This document shows, one piece after another, positions 17,768 through 25,892 of a stretch of DNA of 64,000 nt. The stretch is from Sinomonas gamaensis (GTDB lineage Bacteria; Actinomycetota; Actinomycetes; Actinomycetales; Micrococcaceae): positions 1 through 64,000 of the forward strand of contig NZ_SSCL01000008.1 of NCBI RefSeq assembly GCF_005876955.1, written 5' to 3'. A program made the translations under genes and the position numbers. The notes below the pieces were generated by a model, which saw only the letters and a program-made list of their open reading frames with translations, did not search any database and had not been told where the DNA came from. How positions within the stretch are numbered: the stretch's first letter is position 1; the number at the start of each line of letters is the position of its first letter.

Positions 17768-18525
17768 GCACGGCAGCGCTGGCTGAGCAGTACTTCGGCA
17801 AGATCACGGAGCTGCTGCAGCGCATCCAGACGGAAGAGGCTCCAGCGGTGGACGCCGTCGCCGGGCTCCTTGCCGAGCACATCGCCCAGGACCGGCTCGT
17901 CCACATCTACGGCCCGGGCGGCCACTCGAACTTGGCGAGCCAAGAGGTGTTCTTCCGCGCTGGCGGACTCATGCACGTCTCTGCGGTCCTCGACGAGGGG
18001 ACCCTGCTCTCCAATGGGGCGCTCCGCTCCATGGCCATCGAGCGGACTCCGGGCTACGGTCGGATCGTCATCGAGGATGCGGGTCTCGGTGCCGGAGACG
18101 TCCTCATCCTGGTCAACGCCTACGGGATCAACAGCGCGCTCATCGACGCCGCCCTGACGGCGAAGGCGAAGTCCGTGACGACCATTGGCATCTCTTCACG
18201 GTCACACGCCGAACAGACCAGCCCCGACCACCCTGCGAGGCACCCTCGCAAGCTCAACCTTCATGACGTCGTCGACCATCACCTCGACACGAAGGTGCCG
18301 ATCGGGGACGCGGTGATGGAGATCCCCGGAGTCTCGGAGAAGACCGCGGCGGTTTCGACCTTCGCGAATGCCTTCACGCTGAATTGGCTCATGACCGCGA
18401 CGATCGAGAAGCTCAGCGAGATGGGCGTCGATCCCCCGCTCTGGCGCTCGGGGAATGCCCCGGGCGGGGACGAGGCCAACCAGAAGTTCATCGACCGCTT
18501 CAAGGAACGGGTACGGAAACTGTGA
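17764..18525 (+). CDS. SIS-domain sugar isomerase-like protein
   Basis: A 253-aa protein with a single sugar-isomerase (SIS) domain. HIYGPGGHSNLASQEVFFRAGG near residues 48-69 and the second strand region GDVLILVNAYGINSALIDAAL resemble the 'sugar isomerase domain-containing' (UPF0309-type) group, which bind phosphosugars. A role in isomerising or sensing the hexosamine phosphate of this operon is plausible but unproven. It overlaps nagB by ATGA and nagA by GTGA. Confidence 0.82.
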   Translation: MSTAALAEQYFGKITELLQRIQTEEAPAVDAVAGLLAEHIAQDRLVHIYGPGGHSNLASQEVFFRAGGLMHVSAVLDEGTLLSNGALRSMAIERTPGYGRIVIEDAGLGAGDVLILVNAYGINSALIDAALTAKAKSVTTIGISSRSHAEQTSPDHPARHPRKLNLHDVVDHHLDTKVPIGDAVMEIPGVSEKTAAVSTFANAFTLNWLMTATIEKLSEMGVDPPLWRSGNAPGGDEANQKFIDRFKERVRKL

Positions 18526-19694
18526 TCTCTCATCGGACGGCGCGAGGCAGAGACCCGCTGAGCGGCTCCACCGTGGAAATCGCCTGGGACGGGGCGAAGA
18601 TCGTGTCCGTCACCGACCTCGGAGTCCAGGCGGACGGGGACCTGCCCCTGATCGCCCCCGGCTTCATCGATGGGCAGGTCAACGGCTATGGCGGTCTGGA
18701 CATCAATGCCGCCGAGGTCAACGCCGAGGTGGTCATGGAGATGACCGAGCAGCTCGCGGGGATCGGGGTCACCAGCTGGGTTCCGACGATCGTGACTGCT
18801 CCAGAGGAGTCGATCCTCAACGCGCTCCGCGCCATCGAGACGGCCCGCGAGAAGGACGCGATCACCCGTGCCGCGATTCCGTGTGTCCACATCGAGGGCC
18901 CCTTCATCTCGGATCAGGACGGCCCGCGGGGCGTCCACGACGCGCGGTGGATCCGGCCGCTCGACGCCGCGGAGGTGGAGCGCTGGCGGCGGGCGAGCCA
19001 GCTCGTGGGCATCGTCACCGTCTCGCCGCACACTCCGGACGCAGTCCGTCAGATCGCGCGAATTCGCGCCCTCGGCGTGACCGTGGCCGTAGGCCACACC
19101 CACGCCACGCCCGAGCAGATATCGGCGGCGGTGGACGCCGGCGCAACGCTGTCAACGCACTTGGGCAACGGGATCGGCACGACCATTCCACGCCATCCGA
19201 ACGTGCTCTGGACTCAGCTCGCCGACGACCGGCTCACCGCAGGCCTCATCGCGGACGGGCACCACCTGCCCGCGGAGACCCTCAAGGTAATGCTGCGCGC
19301 GAAGGGGCCCGAGAGGGCCTACCTCGTCTCCGACACCACCGCCCTGGCCGGAAGCCATCCGGGCCGGTACGAGACCGCGGTCGGTGGGACAGTCGACCTG
19401 TCCCCGGACGGCCGCCTCTCCTACGTCGGAACGCAGCTCCTTGCCGGCGCCGCCGCAGACCTGGCGCGCGGATTCCGCTACGTGATCAATGAAGTGGGGC
19501 TGAGCGTGGGCGATGCGTTGAAGCTCGTCACCTCGACCCCTGCTCGCGTCATCCCCGGGACGCGGCCGGGACTCGGCCATCTCCTCCCGGGGGCGCCGGC
19601 CGACCTTGTCCTCCTGGAGCCACATGAGGCGGAGTTCGGCGCTGTTCAGGCCGTCCTGCAGTCCGGGCGATGGGTCAAGGGCGGTCCCCAGTGA
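18522..19694 (+). CDS. nagA: N-acetylglucosamine-6-phosphate deacetylase
   Basis: A 390-aa amidohydrolase that removes the acetyl group from GlcNAc-6-phosphate and so feeds NagB. Metal-site features visible are IAPGFIDGQVNGYGG, with Gln-x-Asn instead of His-x-His as in the single-metal E. coli NagA, HIEGPFI (Glu ligand), VGHTHATPEQ and STHLGNGIG (His ligands), and VSDTTALAG (catalytic Asp). GTG 18522 is chosen because it overlaps the SIS stop codon and begins directly at the first beta sheet. The longer upstream frame reads through the SIS gene. The 3' end overlaps the next gene. Confidence 0.93.
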   Translation: MISHRTARGRDPLSGSTVEIAWDGAKIVSVTDLGVQADGDLPLIAPGFIDGQVNGYGGLDINAAEVNAEVVMEMTEQLAGIGVTSWVPTIVTAPEESILNALRAIETAREKDAITRAAIPCVHIEGPFISDQDGPRGVHDARWIRPLDAAEVERWRRASQLVGIVTVSPHTPDAVRQIARIRALGVTVAVGHTHATPEQISAAVDAGATLSTHLGNGIGTTIPRHPNVLWTQLADDRLTAGLIADGHHLPAETLKVMLRAKGPERAYLVSDTTALAGSHPGRYETAVGGTVDLSPDGRLSYVGTQLLAGAAADLARGFRYVINEVGLSVGDALKLVTSTPARVIPGTRPGLGHLLPGAPADLVLLEPHEAEFGAVQAVLQSGRWVKGGPQ

Positions 19695-20962
19695 CCCAGT
19701 CGCCGGAACCCGGACACTGGTTCAGCGTCGGCGCCGGGGTCGTCGACGTCTATCCGCCGCCGGGCACGCGGATGGCCGGCTTCGCCGCTCGCACTGAGCC
19801 GAGCACGGGTGTCCACGACCCCGTGAGCGTGCGGGCCTTGGTGGTGGACGAAACGTGCTGGATCACGGTGGACGTGTGCGGGCTGCACGAGCAGACGTGC
19901 CGGGAGATTGCGGGCGCGCTTCCGCTTCCGGCCGCGAGCGTCGCCGTGACGGCGACCCACACCCACGCAGGGCCGTGCGTCATGCCGGGGCGGCTTGGTG
20001 GCCACGACGACGCCGTCCTCGATCAGATAAGAAGCGCCGCGATCACAGCTGCTGAGAAGGCGATGGCAGGGCGGAGGCCTGCTGAGCTCTTCTACCGCGA
20101 GGCAACCGGGATCGGCGTCGCCTCCAATCGTCGACACGGCGAGCGGAAAATCGACCCTCCCGCCCAGCTCGCGTCATTCCACGGGGTCGACGGAACGCCT
20201 GTCGCCTGGGTGCTCCTCTACCCGTGCCACCCTGTTGTGGTGGGGCCCGCGAATCGGCTCATCAGCGGAGACTACCCGGCCTTCGCCCGAAAGGCTCTCG
20301 AGGCTGTGGCCCCCGGATCCATCGCCCTCTTCCTTCCAGGCGCAGCCGGAGACGTCAACACTGGGCACTCCGCCGAGGCTTCCTACAGCCTCTCTCAGGC
20401 AACGCCCCGAACTCTGGCCGAAGCCGAACGAATCGGAATCCTCATCGCCGAGAAGGCCCTCGTCGCAACCCCACGCCATCTCGCCACCGACCAGCCGGCG
20501 ACTGCGCGGCAGCTCACGGTCGACCTTCGTCTGGAATCGCTCGACGATCATGTCCCCGCGGATCTGGCCGCAGAATGGAGGAGCGAGGCTCAAGTAAGCG
20601 ACGCCGGCCGGGCAGCGCTCCTTGACGCCTGGATTCAGTGGGCGGAGCAGCGCCGCGAGGACGAGGAACGCGCATGGCAGGCCCCGGTCACAGCCTTCCG
20701 ATGGGGCCCGCTCACCCTGGTCGGACTCCCGGGCGAGCCATTTCTCACGACTGCGGATGAAATTGCGGCCGGAGCCGGCGGAATCACCATGGTCACTGGA
20801 TACACGAATGGGTGCCCGGGATATCTTCCGGCGAAGGACGAGTATAAATTCGGAGGATATGAGGTCCTCGACGCGCACCGCTATTACGGAATGCCCGCTC
20901 CGTTCGCGGCCGGAAGCGCGGAACAACTCGTGCAGGCAGCCGTGGACCTAGTGCCGAAGTGA
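19691..20962 (+). CDS. Neutral/alkaline ceramidase-fold hydrolase, cytosolic
   Basis: A 423-aa protein resembling the N-terminal catalytic domain of neutral/alkaline ceramidases (zinc amidases). VAVTATHTHAGPCVMPG contains the Zn-binding His pair, LLYPCHPVVVG a further His, FLPGAAGDVNTG the conserved Gly-Asp loop, and VTGYTNGCPGYLPAKDEYKFGGYE the C-terminal active-site Tyr region. It has no signal peptide, unlike true secreted ceramidases, so it probably cleaves an imported soluble N-acyl compound. In this operon an N-acylated amino sugar is the obvious candidate (inference). GTG 19691 overlaps nagA by GTGA. An ATG at 19670 in frame is possible. Confidence 0.8.
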   Translation: MTQSPEPGHWFSVGAGVVDVYPPPGTRMAGFAARTEPSTGVHDPVSVRALVVDETCWITVDVCGLHEQTCREIAGALPLPAASVAVTATHTHAGPCVMPGRLGGHDDAVLDQIRSAAITAAEKAMAGRRPAELFYREATGIGVASNRRHGERKIDPPAQLASFHGVDGTPVAWVLLYPCHPVVVGPANRLISGDYPAFARKALEAVAPGSIALFLPGAAGDVNTGHSAEASYSLSQATPRTLAEAERIGILIAEKALVATPRHLATDQPATARQLTVDLRLESLDDHVPADLAAEWRSEAQVSDAGRAALLDAWIQWAEQRREDEERAWQAPVTAFRWGPLTLVGLPGEPFLTTADEIAAGAGGITMVTGYTNGCPGYLPAKDEYKFGGYEVLDAHRYYGMPAPFAAGSAEQLVQAAVDLVPK

Positions 20963-21963
20963 TTTCCAGGCCCACCATCACCCAATTGGCGTCACAGCTC
21001 GGTGTGGCGCCATCGACGGTTTCGCGCGCCTTCACCCGCCCTGATCTGCTCCGGCCGGACACTGTGGACCGCGTGCTGGCGGCCGCCAAGGCGGTGGGCT
21101 ACGTACCGAACAACAACGCGAGGGCTCTCTCGACCGGAAGGGCCGGAGCCATCGGGCTGATCGTCCCCGACATCGCCAACCCCTTCTTCCCGCCGCTCAT
21201 CCGCGCGGCGCAGAATCACGCGAGCGCAGCGGGACTCTCCGTCTTCCTCGCGGACAGCGACGAGGACGCCGAGCGGGAAGAGCGGCTCATCATCGCGATG
21301 GCTCCTCAAGTCGAGGGGCTCCTCGTGGTCTCCTCGAGGCTGCCTTCCACCCGCCTCCGCGAACTTGCCGGGAGATACCGCCTCGCCTTGATCAACCGCG
21401 ACGTCGCCGGGACCTTCCGCGTGCTGCTCGACGCGACGAGCGCAATCCGCGCGGCCTTGAATCATCTGAAGGAATTGGGCCACACCCGCATCGCGTACGT
21501 GGGAGGCCCCGAGCGATCGTGGTCCAACAGGCAGCGGCGGGGCGCCGTCGAGGTCACGGCCCGCCAGCTCGGACTCCACTTCACGTCCTACGGTGTCCCT
21601 CCCGGAACGTACGAGGCGGCCAAGGCGCTCAGCCGGACCGTCGTGGGAAAGGGAGCGACGGGGGTTATTGCCTTCGACGACGTCCTGGCCCACGGGCTCA
21701 TGGGAGGCTTCGCCGAGGAGCGCATCGACGTGCCAGGCGACGTCAGTATCATCGGGTGCGATGACGCCCTCGCAACGCAGACCTTCCCCGCCCTCTCGAC
21801 AATCTCCTTCAACGTCGCCGACGCGACCAGCGCCGCCATCCATGGCTTGACCGAGCACCCCAGCGACGCGACACTTCCCACAGCCAGAATCACCTTCGAC
21901 GGGACGCTCGTCCTGAGGGGAACCACGGGACCGGCGAGGGAGTATTCGGCCTTCCGCAAGTGA
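20959..21963 (+). CDS. LacI-family transcriptional regulator of the amino-sugar operon
   Basis: A 334-aa repressor. The N-terminal helix-turn-helix (TITQLASQLGVAPSTVSRAF, about 5-24) has the LacI recognition-helix pattern. The hinge VPNNNARALSTGRAGAIGLI leads into a periplasmic-binding-protein-like effector domain with IGCDDALATQTFPALSTI. The gene is the last of the operon (GTGA overlap with the ceramidase-like gene) and probably binds the palindrome at 14149-14162, controlling all seven genes and itself. The effector is likely a hexosamine phosphate, which is inference. Confidence 0.9.
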   Translation: MISRPTITQLASQLGVAPSTVSRAFTRPDLLRPDTVDRVLAAAKAVGYVPNNNARALSTGRAGAIGLIVPDIANPFFPPLIRAAQNHASAAGLSVFLADSDEDAEREERLIIAMAPQVEGLLVVSSRLPSTRLRELAGRYRLALINRDVAGTFRVLLDATSAIRAALNHLKELGHTRIAYVGGPERSWSNRQRRGAVEVTARQLGLHFTSYGVPPGTYEAAKALSRTVVGKGATGVIAFDDVLAHGLMGGFAEERIDVPGDVSIIGCDDALATQTFPALSTISFNVADATSAAIHGLTEHPSDATLPTARITFDGTLVLRGTTGPAREYSAFRK

Positions 21964-21964
21964 C

Positions 21965-23878
21965 TTACAGCGCTCCCAGCGCCTGCGCCACGACGACGGC
22001 CGACGCCGCCGACCACGCCTGAGGCCGGCACGCCGACGGATACGGGAGCGCCTGGCCCACGTCGGCGAACGAGTCGCCTGAGTGCAGCTCCGGCATCCGG
22101 TACTCGAAGGATTCGGCGGCCTTCAGCAGCCCCTCGGCCAGTCGGGACGCGGCCTCGCCGTGTCCCGAGGCGAGGAGTCCCCTGATGGCGATCGCGGTAT
22201 CGTGGGCCCACACCGATCCGCAGTGGTACGAGAGCGGCCAGAAGCCCGCGCTCGAGGTTGCCAGGGTTCGCAGCCCGAAGCCGGAGTCGAGCTCCGGGTG
22301 CGCGAGCCGGGCAGCAACGATGCCTTCTTCCTCCGGGCTCAGCAGCCCCGTGCCCAGAAGGTGACCCATGTTCGAGGTGACAGTGTCCACGGGCTTGCCA
22401 TCGCCGTCGATCGCTATCGCGACGTAGGCTCCCAGCGCATCCTCGAGCCAGAAATCGGCGCGGAAGCGGTCGGCGAGCGCGGCGGCGGTGTCGCGCAGCT
22501 GGGCGGGCGACGTCCCCAGGGCGACGTCCCCTCGGCGCCCGAACGCCTCGAGCAGCTGGGCCCCGTCGACGAGCGCCTCGTGCGCGTACCCCTGCACCTC
22601 GCACAGCGAGATGGGAGCCTTCGCAAGCTGCCCGTCGCGGAACTGCACGGCGTCGGCCGAATCCTTCCAGCCCTGATTGGCGAGCCCGTGGCCCGAAGTG
22701 TCGAGGTAGTTGAGGTATCCGTCCTTCACGCCGTCGGCAACCCATGCGAGCGCGCGCTCCGCATGCGGGAGGAGCCGTTCGACCGCGTCGGCGGGCATGC
22801 CGGCCCGCCATGCGTCGTGCAGGAGGCACACCCAGAGTGGGGTCGCGTCCACCGTGCCGTAGTAGAGGGGTGGGAGGCTGAGCTGCTCGCCGTGGAGCGT
22901 CAGGGTGCCGCGCCGCAGCTCATGCATGATCTTCCCCGCATCCTCTTGGGACTCGGGATCGCTCTTCGTGCCTTGGAACGAGGCGAGGACGGACAGCGTG
23001 CCGGCCGCGAGCTCGGGGCCAAGCGGCAGGAGGAGGCGCGCGGCCCAGAGCGAGTCGCGTCCGAACAGCGTGAAGAACCACGGCGCGCCCGCAGCCAGGA
23101 ACTCGGCGTCAGGGAGGGCCGGGAGCGAGAGCCGCAGGCCGTCGAGGTCACGGAGCGACTGCTCGAGGAACCGAGCGAGGCGTGTCTCCTCTGGGCGTCG
23201 TACGCCTCGCCAGCCGTGCGGCGCGGCGCGGCGGGCCCCGATGACGACGGCGATCCTGTCCTCCGCCGCAACTCGCCACCTCACGCGGGCGGGCTTCCCC
23301 GCCGAGGCGGTCACAGACCAGCGGAGCACTGGGCCCGCGGGGTCCGAGAGGTCGACGACGGCGCCCGGCGCCTCGAGCGTCGCGCGCACCTCGCCTGAGG
23401 CCCAGACGAGGCCTTGCTCGGCCTCCTCGGCCGCGAGCGGTGGCGTCGTGATGCCGGACTTCACGGCTTCCATCGGCGCAAGGTCGGCGGCGAGCCGCAC
23501 GGTGATCTCGGTGGCGACCGGCTCCGCCGTCGAACTCGTCAGCTCGATCTCCTCGTGCATGCTGCCGGCCTCGACGCGGCGCGCACGGGTCAGACGCAGG
23601 GTCGGGTCGCCCCACGTGGTTCCCAGATGCCGCGGGAGGCCGACGACGACGAGCCCGCCGTCGTCGTCGTGCCATGAGCCGGCCGGTTCGGCCTCCCGCC
23701 CCCCAATCTCGAGGACCGCCTCGCTCAGGACGCGCACATCGGAGTGCATGAGGCCATGGACGGTGGCGGTGCCAGGCGCGGCCGGCCTGATCTGGCCATC
23801 ACGGCCGGACCAGGCCTGCGTCGGCGCGCGGAGGACGATCTCGAGGTCATGGAGGAACGGCTGCAGCTGTTCGGGCAT
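21965..23878 (-). CDS. Glycogen-debranching-like enzyme (amylo-alpha-1,6-glucosidase type)
   Basis: A 637-aa protein. The N-terminal half matches the bacterial glycogen debranching N-terminal beta-sandwich (GTATVHGLMHSDVRVLSEAV). The C-terminal half is an (alpha/alpha)6 glycosidase domain (GAPWFFTLFGRDSLWAARLL, TPLWVCLLHDAW, SGHGLANQGWKDSADAV, YHCGSVWAHDTAIA). Such proteins cleave alpha-1,6 branches or short gluco-oligosaccharides in the cytosol. The activity here is unproven. It starts at ATG 23878 and ends 1 bp from the LacI stop in a convergent arrangement with no obvious terminator. It lies downstream of the protease gene on the same strand. Confidence 0.85.
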   Translation of the reverse strand: MPEQLQPFLHDLEIVLRAPTQAWSGRDGQIRPAAPGTATVHGLMHSDVRVLSEAVLEIGGREAEPAGSWHDDDGGLVVVGLPRHLGTTWGDPTLRLTRARRVEAGSMHEEIELTSSTAEPVATEITVRLAADLAPMEAVKSGITTPPLAAEEAEQGLVWASGEVRATLEAPGAVVDLSDPAGPVLRWSVTASAGKPARVRWRVAAEDRIAVVIGARRAAPHGWRGVRRPEETRLARFLEQSLRDLDGLRLSLPALPDAEFLAAGAPWFFTLFGRDSLWAARLLLPLGPELAAGTLSVLASFQGTKSDPESQEDAGKIMHELRRGTLTLHGEQLSLPPLYYGTVDATPLWVCLLHDAWRAGMPADAVERLLPHAERALAWVADGVKDGYLNYLDTSGHGLANQGWKDSADAVQFRDGQLAKAPISLCEVQGYAHEALVDGAQLLEAFGRRGDVALGTSPAQLRDTAAALADRFRADFWLEDALGAYVAIAIDGDGKPVDTVTSNMGHLLGTGLLSPEEEGIVAARLAHPELDSGFGLRTLATSSAGFWPLSYHCGSVWAHDTAIAIRGLLASGHGEAASRLAEGLLKAAESFEYRMPELHSGDSFADVGQALPYPSACRPQAWSAASAVVVAQALGAL

Positions 23879-23932
23879 TTGATCAGTCTGCTGGATGCCG
23901 CCGTGCCGAGCAATGTTCAGTCGGCGCGCGCC

Positions 23933-24709
23933 TCAGCTCACCATGCGGACGGTCCAGAAATCGCTCGAGAGCCCGCTCGAGAGGAAGTACTGGTACGGCA
24001 GGGTGAAGTAGCCGCCCTGCCCCCAGCCGGTCCCCCACGAGTTGCGGACGCGGAAGCGCTGGCTCGCGTTGTCGTAGCCCACCGCCAAGACTGCGTGGCC
24101 GCCGAGGACCTGCTCGTTCGGCTCGGGCATCGGGGCGACGCCGGTCTGCGCGACCTCTTGGCTCTCGAACGACTCGTACACCGTGAAGCCGAACACGAAC
24201 GGGAAGCCCGCGGCGAGGCAGCCCTGCATCTGCTGAAGACTCCGGGCCACCCTCTGGTAGGCGAGCGCGCGGTGCTTCTGGGCGTCTTCGTAGCACTGCT
24301 CCGGGGGTTGCTGGGCGAATTTCTGGATGTCGTACGGCCAGTCGGTTTCCGGGCACGCTCCCTGCTTCCCGACCGACTTGATGCCGTCACGGATCTGCGC
24401 GCCCGAATCACTCTCGACCGTGTGCTCCATCACCCTTTCGTTGTAGTAGATGAAGAGCCGCGAGGGCGTCTTGTAGTCGCCGATGGATTGCTTTCCGGCG
24501 TCGAATTCGAGGGCGCCTGCGATCGCGTTCGCGGTGCAGGAGCCGAGTTGGCCCTGGTCGTAGACGGGCGGACATTGACTGGTGAGATCGGTCGACGACG
24601 GCAGCGCGCCGAGGATGGTCGGTGGCGCTGCGAAGAGGTGGTCGCGTTGGTCGGGGACGTCCGGCACCCAGCCGTAGCCGTGGGTGCTGGAGGTTGCTTC
24701 AGTGCTCAT
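23933..24709 (-). CDS. Papain-family (C1) cysteine protease
   Basis: A 258-aa C1-type peptidase. The oxyanion Gln and nucleophile are in DQGQLGSCTANAIAGALEFD (Cys58), the histidine in GGHAVLAVGYDN, and the asparagine in RNSWGTGWGQGGYF, in the right order. There is no signal peptide or pro-region beyond about 40 residues, so it may be cytosolic or use a non-classical route. ATG 24709 is preferred to an upstream in-frame start at 24760. A consensus promoter lies about 175 bp upstream. Confidence 0.9.
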   Translation of the reverse strand: MSTEATSSTHGYGWVPDVPDQRDHLFAAPPTILGALPSSTDLTSQCPPVYDQGQLGSCTANAIAGALEFDAGKQSIGDYKTPSRLFIYYNERVMEHTVESDSGAQIRDGIKSVGKQGACPETDWPYDIQKFAQQPPEQCYEDAQKHRALAYQRVARSLQQMQGCLAAGFPFVFGFTVYESFESQEVAQTGVAPMPEPNEQVLGGHAVLAVGYDNASQRFRVRNSWGTGWGQGGYFTLPYQYFLSSGLSSDFWTVRMVS

Positions 24710-24884
24710 GGGTGGTTCTTTCACGCGGGCGGCCTTTGAGCGGCCCAAACTGCTGCGCATCCGCCCGCTGCATTTGGGGGCGGGCGGGGAAGGCGTCTCC
24801 AGCCGGGGCGCGGGTAGCGAGGCCCGGCTGGCACGTCTCGACTCGGACGCTGGGAATCCGAGGCGATCATTAATTTGTCCTTCG

Positions 24885-24914
24885 ATTTTATTAACTGCGC
24901 GATGCTCCTGTCAA
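24885..24914 (-). promoter_or_regulatory. Consensus-like promoter of the C1 protease gene
   Basis: On the minus strand TTGACA (24914-24909) is followed after 18 bp by TAAAAT (24890-24885). This is one of the best matches to a vegetative promoter in the window. The expected leader is about 170 nt. Confidence 0.6.
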
Positions 24915-24966
24915 GAGCTCGACCCTGACAGTCTCGGTCCTAGCCCTCGTCGTCGTCCGTCCCACC

Positions 24967-25086
24967 CTGCAAACGTGATGGCGCAACGAGAGCGCACCCC
25001 CCAAACGTGACGGCGCAACGAGAGCGCACCCCGCAAACGTGACGGCGCAACGAGAGCGCACCCCGCAAACGTGACGGCGCAACGGG
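24967..25086. repeat. 32-bp tandem repeat, 3.75 copies
   Basis: The unit contains GCAAACGTGACGGCGCAACG followed by AGAGCGCACC. Copies lie at 24967-24998, 24999-25030, 25031-25062 and 25063-25086 (last one truncated), with only a few substitutions. There is no spacer, so it is not a CRISPR. It abuts the stop codon of the DinB-like gene (25092). Confidence 0.95.
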
Positions 25087-25091
25087 AGGGG

Positions 25092-25877
25092 TCAGGGCGT
25101 GAGGCGGGCGTCCCGGATCGTCGCCGCGAGCTCGGGCGCGGTGTCGGGGAACGGCGCCCGGCCCCAGACGGCCAGATACAGCTGCTCCGCGGAGCCCGTT
25201 ACGGTCCCGAGATGCGTCTCCCCCGGGCCGCGTTCGGTGTACCGCGCCCCGAGGGCCTCGATTGCGGCCAGCGGAGCCCCGTCCGAGATCACTTCGAAGC
25301 GCACGGTCCCGGGAAGGCCCTCCGTCCGGCCGAGGCGGACCTGCCGCGGGTAGAAGCCGTCGACGACCTCGCGAAGCCCGTCCAGAGCGAGGCCCTCCGG
25401 AATGGGCCACGACTCGGGCACCGGCTCCCCCGACGTGGCCAGCGTGGCGGCAAGGTCCACCCCGTGGACCGCAGTCTCGTGCACCTGCCGCCGGGCCCAG
25501 AACGAGGCGACGGCAGGCCCCCACAGCGTCCAGGCCGGAGCGTCGGGCGCGCTCTCCCGGAGGGCGGACACGAGGGCCGAGGCACGGTCCCGATACCAGA
25601 GCGGCAGCGCTTCGCCGTGGTCCACGAACCGCGGCACCTCCGGCTCGCTCTCCGCGCCCAGGCACGCGAGGGCCCAGGCGTGGATGCTTCCGAGGTGGAT
25701 GACGAGCTTGCGGGCGGTCCAGCGGGGGCAGGCGGGGACGAGGGCATCCCAGTGCCGAACGCGATCCGCGGCCGCGGCGAAGCGCGTGGTCAGGTCGTCG
25801 AGCTGGTCGACGGCCTTGGCGTAGTCGTTGAGGACGGTTGGCTGGCCGAGGTCAGTCACGGCCACCACGATATCCAT
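25092..25877 (-). CDS. Maleylpyruvate isomerase/DinB-superfamily protein
   Basis: A 261-aa protein resembling the actinobacterial mycothiol-dependent maleylpyruvate-isomerase family (MDMPI N- and C-terminal domains on a DinB four-helix bundle). The core ACPRWTARKLVIHLGSIHAWA carries the metal/thiol histidines, and HETAVHGVDLAATLA provides another conserved His. Members use mycothiol or other thiols, but most are of unknown substrate. ATG at 25877. The gene's 3' end touches the 32-bp tandem repeat. It is transcribed in the same direction as the neighbouring membrane hydrolase, 15 bp downstream of it. Confidence 0.8.
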   Translation of the reverse strand: MDIVVAVTDLGQPTVLNDYAKAVDQLDDLTTRFAAAADRVRHWDALVPACPRWTARKLVIHLGSIHAWALACLGAESEPEVPRFVDHGEALPLWYRDRASALVSALRESAPDAPAWTLWGPAVASFWARRQVHETAVHGVDLAATLATSGEPVPESWPIPEGLALDGLREVVDGFYPRQVRLGRTEGLPGTVRFEVISDGAPLAAIEALGARYTERGPGETHLGTVTGSAEQLYLAVWGRAPFPDTAPELAATIRDARLTP

Positions 25878-25892
25878 CCGGCAACAGGGGCA

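Larger units (their letters stand above)
24710..25091. other. Intergenic region with a promoter and tandem repeats
   Basis: No gene is supported in these 382 bp. The left part is the protease leader and promoter (24885-24914), with a strikingly A/T-rich patch around 24870-24900. The right part is the 32-bp tandem repeat at 24967-25086. Confidence 0.6.

Noticed and set aside
24967-25086. CRISPR-like array
   Set aside because: Direct tandem copies with no spacers.
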